DNA of 64,000 nucleotides from Blastocystis hominis (taxonomy: Eukaryota > Sar > Bigyra > Opalinata > Blastocystidae), in the NCBI RefSeq assembly GCF_000151665.1, contig NW_013171819.1, forward strand, positions 124,001 through 188,000. The letters run 5' to 3'. The position numbers and the translations under genes were made by a program. A model generated the notes under the pieces. It did no database searches, had not been told where the DNA came from, and worked only from the letters and a program-made list of their open reading frames with translations. Below, piece after piece: positions 55,645-64,000 of this stretch (the first letter of the stretch is position 1; the number at the start of each line of letters is the position of its first letter).

Positions 55645-55717
55645 CGCCCACCGGGGGGCTCGAACCCCCGACCACCAGGTTAAGAGCCTGGCGCTCTACC
55701 GACTGAGCTAGACGGGC
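55645..55717 (-). tRNA. tRNA-Lys (anticodon CTT)
   Basis: 73 nt. Acceptor arms GCCCGTC/GGTGGGC pair with two G-T pairs; the discriminator is G. The D-arm A-box region is TAGCTCAGTCGG, the anticodon loop is CTCTTAA, and the T-arm has GGTTCGAGCCC (B box). There is no intron. It lies in the 206-bp gap between PLPBP and the PH-RCC1 gene, on the same strand as both. Confidence 0.97.
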
Positions 55718-55770
55718 TTGTATGGGGTAAAAATATGTGTCTAACAAAGATTGCTTAGTGTGGGAGTTGA

Positions 55771-58534
55771 TTAACTGTTGTAAGAAAACTGGTTGTCTCG
55801 TCTGATTACGGTATCGTTGAATAGAGAATCGACAGTGTCCGAATCGAGCGTGTCTTTATGACGTAAAATGGGCGTCACAACGTTTCCACTGGCAGTGAAG
55901 AGTGTTTGGAGATCAACAGGCACTTTGGATTCCTCCACAGGCGCTAGCTGAATGGAAATACCCAGAGTGAACGCACCGCCCCCTCGAATCTGAACAAACT
56001 TCTCGTTACAAGGAACAAACACTTCATGTGGCTCGACGACATTGTCCTGCGCATTGATTCCCAACTCCCCCGAGTCGTTCGACCCCCAGGCATATGCTTG
56101 CCCAGTGATCGAACTGTAAGCGATGCAATGCAGCATTCCACATGTGATATCTGTGATCATCTTATCGGAAAGCGACTCGACGCAGACAGGTCGCTACACT
56201 GGAAGCCATGGCTGTCCTTACAGTGGGAATATCTGGGTGTTGTGGGTCTGGACCCCATTGGTAGACTTGCCCAGACACGGTCAGGAGGAGGGCAAAGCGA
56301 GTGCCGGCAGCGATCCGTTTGATTTCCTCTGGAAAAGGGATCAAATGGGGAACAGAGAAGGTGGCTCGATTTTGCATGTACACGTCCTCGTCGACTTCGA
56401 GCATTCCCGAAACAAAGAGCTCGTTGTGATCACTGACAAAGAGCGAGAAGGTCTCTCCACAAGCGATCTGAACGATCCGGTAGTCAGCGAGTCTTTGGAT
56501 AGGCACCGGAACGAACTAGATGTGATTTTGAGTCAATGCAATCAATACATAATCGATTCCCACATCGAGTCCTAGCTGGCCATAGAACCCATTTCCGCAC
56601 GCATATACGATTCCAGTGGAGCCTAAAAAGAGGGAATGGTTTTGTCCGCAGCTGACGGACTGGATATCGACTCCCTTCAGCTTTGCGATTTGGAGTGGTT
56701 GTGATGACGACAACACATTGAGCCCTTGTCCCAGCTGTCCATACATGCCTCCTCCCCAGCTGTAAACGCTTCCATTGCTGCAGATGCAGACATTATGGAA
56801 TCCTCCACATGCAATGGAGGCTACAGGCAGATTCTGGAAAGTTGGGATTCGCTGTGGGTCGCTGTCTTCGACGTCGCTACCGAAGCCGAGCTGGCCATAT
56901 GAATTGGATCCCCAAGCGATGATTTCTCCGTTGTCGACGAGACAGAGAGAGTGCGATGTTCCAGCCGCTATCTGGATGGGGAAACAGCAGGGACTAGACA
57001 GCATCGCGAGCTTCGAAGGAACAGCGATGAAGGGTTGGGTGCGAGCGTGTCCGAGCTGCATTTTCATATTGTTTCCCCATGTGTATAGCGAAAACTACGT
57101 GGAAGGATCGAATGGAAAGAGATACAACAAAGGCTTCGGAGTGAGAAACTTCGGAGTGCGAGAAATCGGAGCGACTTTGCGTGAGAGAGGAAGGTAGGGG
57201 ATTTAGCAGAGAGTTGTGCTTACTACCGCTTGTGCTGGAGCTGATGCTAGAAAAGTCCATTGTGCGGGGAATAATGCGAGGCTCGCGATTTGTCTCAGCT
57301 GCGTTGATGCACATTGTGATGTCGAGAGGAGCAGGGCGATGGATTTGCCTTTCAAAATAGGAAGTGGGCATTGATGTTGGCGCATGTTGTTGTTGCTGTT
57401 GTTGTGGTGGTTGTTGTTGTTGCTGAAATTGTTCCTGTTGTGGTTGTAATTGTGGTTGTGGCTGTTCTTTTTGTAGGAATTGCCTGTTGTATTGGAGCTG
57501 AAGCTCACGTAGTTGTTGGTGATAAGAAGATGACTCGAGTTGCCGTGATTGTTGATGCCATGATTGACTTTTTGTATCTAGATGATATTGCGAACGTGAC
57601 TGTGATTGTGGCTCTGGTTGTAGTTGTAGCTGTGGTTGTGGCTGCGGTTGTGGCTGTGGTTGTGGCTGTGGCTGTGGTTGTGACTGTGACTGTGGTTGTG
57701 ACTGTGACTGTTGTTCTGAAGGAACATTGAACAGATTAATACCTCGAGCAGAGGCATTCTTTAACTCGACAAACCACTTCAGCGTATGTTCTGAAGAAGG
57801 AAAACGAAACTCATACTAGAAGTCAAACACTACTCCATAAATCACTTCTCGATGTGTTTGAATGCTTAATACCGTGTTACTCTTACGTGATATCTTCGCA
57901 TACGACATGTCGATCACATTGAGGGGTAGATTCTGGTCTCCCTGCTTGCGAGAAATAGGATATCGCAGAACCAGCAATCGACAACCTACTAACACTAGAT
58001 ATCGCTGTGCCCACAGCCTCTTTCCTTGCTTATCGGCACTTCCCTCCATATATCTACGTCTCATCAATCGAGAGTTCTCTACAATCGATAATACCAATCA
58101 GTGACAGAAAAATCTTGGAAAAGCAGAATACCTAGGCGTGATGCACGATGGCTACAGATACGATTTAATACAGATACAAGTAGACAGCACATGCGAGCAT
58201 TGATCGCGCTGAATGATTGGGGAAGATATGTACTAAGCTGAAAAACACGTAAAAAACCACACTTTTTATAATAGATTGTCATAAGATTAGGGTCGAATAC
58301 GTTTTGCGTAAATGAAATAATCTGACTGAGCGGTACAGATTGAATCTACACTGATAACCCTGTTAAATATTATACGGGAACTCCCTTTCCCGAGACACGA
58401 AATGTGAGACGATCATTTACCGTGAGTGTAATCTAAATAATACAATGCTGTGTAATCAGTACATCAGTCACTCCGTCTGGCGATACTACCCCAAAAGAAA
58501 CAAAATTATTAGTGTCCGTACTTGTTAACATCAT
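55771..58534 (-). CDS. PH domain - Gln/Pro-rich linker - RCC1-repeat protein
   Basis: ATG at 58534 gives MMLTSTDTNNFVSFGVVSPD. Successive 30-nt introns lead through LTVNDRLTFRVSGKGVP and SVPLSQIISFTQNVFDP into a PH domain (KQGKRLWAQRYLVLVGCRLL, IDMSYAKISRKSNTVLSIQT, FRFPSSEHTLKWFVELKNA). A long Gln/Pro-rich linker follows (coding strand of 57370-57712). RCC1 blades come next: AAGTSHSLCLVDNGEIIAWG, YGQLGFGSDVEDSDPQRIP, IACGGFHNVCICSNGSVYSW, VSCGQNHSLFLGSTGIVYAC and ITCGMLHCIAYSSITGQAYA. It ends FSYNS with TAA at 55771-55773. A PH-RCC1 order recalls plant PRAF proteins (PH-RCC1-FYVE), but I see no FYVE zinc finger. It may be a membrane-targeted GEF or scaffold. Some internal junctions near 57200 and 58100 are tentative. 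Confidence 0.75.
57600..57712 (-). repeat. Gln-Pro/Gln-Ser dipeptide repeat
   Basis: A degenerate 6-bp tandem array (CAG/CAA alternating with CCA/TCA/CTA on the coding strand) encodes a QP/QS/QL-rich linker between the PH and RCC1 domains. Confidence 0.85.
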
Positions 58535-58760
58535 TATGTTTCCAAAAATTTGGATCTCTAGATACTAACTTAGGGTTGCAGTCACGTGACAACTGATTTA
58601 ATGTGATTTAGGGCTGTAACAAATCCCATAATATCACATATAGAAATAAAGCGCGATTCCATTTGTTTCAGGTTGATAACACAATGATCAAACTAGAAAA
58701 AGGAGTTAGGGTCAATATTCGGAATTCCAAAAATCAAAGACTTGTCAGAAAGGAGGCAAA

Positions 58761-59566
58761 ATGTCCTTTTCACTTAATAATCGGGCAACTGAACTGCTAA
58801 AAGAATTGAAAAGGAGCGAATGGATCCCAAAATTCAATGTTTGAACGTTGCTACCTGTTGAGTTTTTAGGATGAGGCAATGAATCACTTATTTGATGACA
58901 TCGATGATTCTATGCGAGAAATTATACAAATCTATGATGGAATGGAAACTCTAGAGTCACTTCCTCTGGAAGAAGGAAGTGACGAAGCTGCATCGTACTT
59001 TCATTGGATCGCTACTACGTTTTAGAAAGAAAGAAGAGGAATTAATTGGATATAGTGCTATTTTAAATTTAAATCATGGAGCTCTCTATTATTCCAAACG
59101 CTGCATGCTCGCTTATCTGTACTTTTTCGTTTCGTGTATTTTTATATAGAAAAGAACGATTAGACCGAATTCGCCAAAAGCGATGGGCTAAAGGAAATGT
59201 ATTAACGGAGCAAGAGCAAAGTTTAATGAGTAAGGAGGAAGTCAACTACTTCCAACAGTATGATTCTCTACTGAGCAGCTATATGCAACACACAGGTTTC
59301 GATCTCTCTGCTGTTGTTTTTATTTGTGCTCTGCTCATTTAGAATATATATCCTCCTCGTAGTCTCTTTGTAGAAGTCACTGCGACCTGCGATTATGGGG
59401 AAATTGTCACGACTTCGGGAACAATCAACATATCCTGTTCTATTCTCTATGCTTCGAGCTAGACCCTTAATAACAGCTTGAGAAAAACAGTCGTCACTAT
59501 CTGCGTCTGTCAGACATTGAGTATTTGGTTCGACAGGGCGTGCTGGTGGTTCGTAAAACGAAATAG
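58761..59566 (+). CDS. GINS1: GINS complex subunit PSF1
   Basis: MSFSLNNRATELLKELKRSE and WIPKFN, then, after a 31-nt intron, DEAMNHLFDDIDDSMREIIQ, form the N-terminal helix bundle. LIGYSAILNLNHGALYYSKR and CMLAYLY match the conserved 'RNRRCxLAYxxxR' segment. RIRQKRWAKGNVL and NYFQQYDSLLSSYMQ lead to the C-terminal B domain PPRSLFVEVTATCDYGEIVT. It ends NSRHYLRLSDIEYLVRQGVL and VVRKTK, the PSF1 hallmark, with TAG at 59564-59566. GINS joins MCM2-7 and Cdc45 as the replicative helicase. MCM3, its direct partner in that complex, lies 1 kb downstream on the same strand. Confidence 0.92.
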
Positions 59567-59633
59567 TTGTTTGTGTTGTTTGTTCCAGAAATCGAAGCTA
59601 TTTTTGTCAATTCATTTGATTTTAACCCTTCGT

Positions 59634-60417
59634 ATGTCTCAGAACCGAGAGAAGAAAAAGATTGCACTGAAGACAGTGTACGCGCACGTCATTCGTGCGA
59701 AACTGTATGGTGTGCTAACAGTGAATGCGCTGGAAGGGATTATGAATGAGATTGACATTATGCTTTCTCACGATTATCAATGTAATTTTTGAAAGAAAGG
59801 CGCTATTATCATAGTTCCTATCGACGTGTTTTCTCCTCGTTTCAGACGCTTCCAAAATGGAGAGCTGAAGCCTACCAGCTATGGAGATCATCTGGACCGT
59901 GCTGCCAAGAGTCTTTGCAAAGATATTCACGCAACAGTGAGTATAGAGCTATTCAATACACAGGCAATCAAAGTACGATCGAAATAACTATTGTGGTAAT
60001 TCATAGAAAGTGATAACATCGATCATTCGAAATGTGCATGGAAGCGAGAGAGACGAGATGATTGAATGGCTCAGTCAGCCTAACGACGTGATTCTTAAGT
60101 CGCCACGCTATGAGAGTTTAATCAACGACACCTGTCTGTACTACTACAAGGCATCAACAAGCAACATAAATGAAGACACACTGGCGTTCGTTCGCCGCTC
60201 AGCCAACGAGTTGATGCGAAATAAAGCTTCGAAAGATGCGCTTATCAAGAAACTGCGCCAGCAAGGACAAGTCAGCGTAGAGAATCCACAACTGGGAGAG
60301 GACATGCAGAATTCGATTCATTTGAATGAGATCGTGACTCGCAACTCTTATGTTGGTGATGTGAGTACGGTGGATCCTTCGCAGCTTGGCTATATTATTC
60401 CCACCGGTGTGCAATAA
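59634..60417 (+). CDS. Hypothetical protein between PSF1 and MCM3
   Basis: I do not recognise this protein. MSQNREKKKIALKTVYAHVI starts at 59634. Introns of ~33 and ~34 nt keep the frame through LYGVLTVNALEGIMNEIDIM, DVFSPRFRRFQNGELKPTSY, VITSIIRNVHGSERDEMIEW, SPRYESLINDTCLYYYKAST and DTLAFVRRSANELMRNKASK, ending QLGYIIPTGVQ with TAA at 60415-60417 (~240 aa). It looks soluble and mostly helical, with a polar C-terminal tail. It lies between two replication-helicase genes on the same strand, but shared function is only a guess because unrelated neighbours are the rule here. Confidence 0.6.
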
Positions 60418-60561
60418 TTGGAATTGTTTTTTTAATACATATGACTATCAAAGAGGTCAGAATCACTGAACGCTCATTTCTCAATAGAAGGCTGTTTGGA
60501 CTCTCCGATTGCTATTTTAATGTATCATTCGAGTGGAGCGTGTGATGTTGTAGAGAAAACC

Positions 60562-63222
<2,661 letters not shown>

Positions 63223-63325
63223 TCTATCATAGAATGGGAGTTTGTTTGTTTTTAAAGTTTGTTTTTAAAGTGTGTTGGGAAAGAAACAACGCAAGGCAGA
63301 TATTCTTCTAACCACGTCGGCGCGA

Positions 63326-63932
63326 TTACTTCGCCTTGTCCAGAATGATTCCATCGTACGTCTTCTTGAACCACTCCATGGCCTCCTCGCGAGTCACCTT
63401 GTGAGAATAGCCAATGCGGCTGCGCTGAGCCTTACGCTTGCTCACACGGCCACCAGGACGAGCCAGCTGCACGTAGAAATCCATACCGAAGATACCGGTG
63501 TTGGGATCGTACTTGATACCCAGATCAATGTGCTCCTGAATACCAAAACCGAAGTTTCCGGAGTCGGAGAAGTTTCTCTTCACCAGCTCGTACTCCTTCA
63601 CCTTCAGACCACGCTCAAGGATCTCCAGAGCCTTCTCACCACGAATGGTGGCGTGCACAGAGATCTTCTCGTTACGACGGATGGAGAAGGAACGAATGGT
63701 GAAACGGGCTAGAATGTAAGCACCTCCCACTCAAATCTCCCTACCCTTTCCGTAAATGGGCTCCTGACCAGAAATCTGCTGGAGGACACGAGCGGCCTTG
63801 GAGACAGCATCTCCAGATTCACCAACGCAAATGTTGATGACGAGCTTCTCAACTCGGATGTTACGCATGACGTTCGATTTATCGCTCTAAAAAGGCATGA
63901 GCACAGGCAAAAGAAAACAAATTGCGTACCAT
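63326..63932 (-). CDS. RPL11: 60S ribosomal protein uL5 (RPL11)
   Basis: Exons 63930-63932, 63745-63886 and 63326-63708 encode 175 aa. The first coding exon is the ATG alone: a 43-nt intron follows it immediately, then [19 protein letters not shown]. The protein continues [79 protein letters not shown] and [20 protein letters not shown], full-length and collinear with eukaryotic uL5. uL5 binds 5S rRNA with uL18 in the central protuberance. TAA is at 63326-63328, 104 bp from the convergent MCM3 stop. Confidence 0.97.
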
Positions 63933-64000
63933 GATTTAGGTGAGAGTATTTGCCTTCAAATATGAGGGAAAGGAATTGTCCACGAACGAATCGTTTATAT

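Noticed and set aside
57371-57730. Val-rich plus-strand open frame resembling a transmembrane protein
   Set aside because: It is the antisense of the Gln/Pro repeat linker; the Val codons are the reverse of CAA/CAG/CAC codons.

Overview
The window is eukaryotic nuclear DNA, almost certainly from Blastocystis (anaerobic stramenopile gut protist). Three things point there. Coding exons are interrupted by very short GT-AG introns, usually 28-37 nt and often exactly 30. Genes are packed with gaps of tens of bases on both strands. The motif TGTTTGTT (or a near variant) sits just past many 3' ends, and in eight genes an in-frame T lies exactly 5 nt before it with no earlier genome-encoded stop. That matches the known Blastocystis habit of completing stop codons by polyadenylation. 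Because introns are so short, most genes look like a chain of overlapping frames. I joined exons by eye, so gene limits are usually good but some internal junctions are tentative.

Layout. 1-6.05 kb (all minus): a HAT/TPR protein running off the window, a PP2C phosphatase, a nitroreductase and the GTPase GPN2. 6.4-15.2 kb: two MORN-LRR genes (plus, then minus) around a membrane subtilase and a 1.55 kb AT-rich spacer. 15.9-25.2 kb: a small heat-shock protein with a heat-shock element, a Golgi-type glycosyltransferase-like gene, an unusual Hsp70-TPR fusion, complex I subunit NDUFS5, a degenerate SDR, an unknown gene and epsilon-COP. 25.3-33.9 kb: one large Piezo channel gene. 34.0-36.2 kb: a two-RRM protein and an EF-hand protein. 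36.6-43.3 kb: a divergent pair of MORN-LRR genes and the second glycosyltransferase-like paralogue. 43.3-51.1 kb: BRF1, a ubinuclein-like protein, an unknown gene, an ER FKBP, CstF-77 and a small gene. 51.2-58.5 kb: a SUN protein, a coiled-coil protein, glucosidase II beta, PLPBP, tRNA-Lys(CTT) and a PH-RCC1 protein. 58.8-63.9 kb: GINS PSF1, an unknown gene, MCM3 and ribosomal protein uL5.

Most genes are single-copy housekeeping functions: replication (PSF1, MCM3), Pol III initiation and mRNA 3' processing (BRF1, CstF-77), chromatin and nuclear envelope (ubinuclein, SUN), and secretory pathway (epsilon-COP, glucosidase II beta, ER FKBP, glycosyltransferases). The accessory part is the AT-rich MORN-LRR family. 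It has four members here, and each C-terminal leucine-rich repeat is encoded by its own phase-1 exon. The most unusual observations are this exon-per-repeat family, the Hsp70 lacking its substrate-binding beta domain and fused to TPRs, and the back-to-back palindromic 3'-end motifs between convergent genes.
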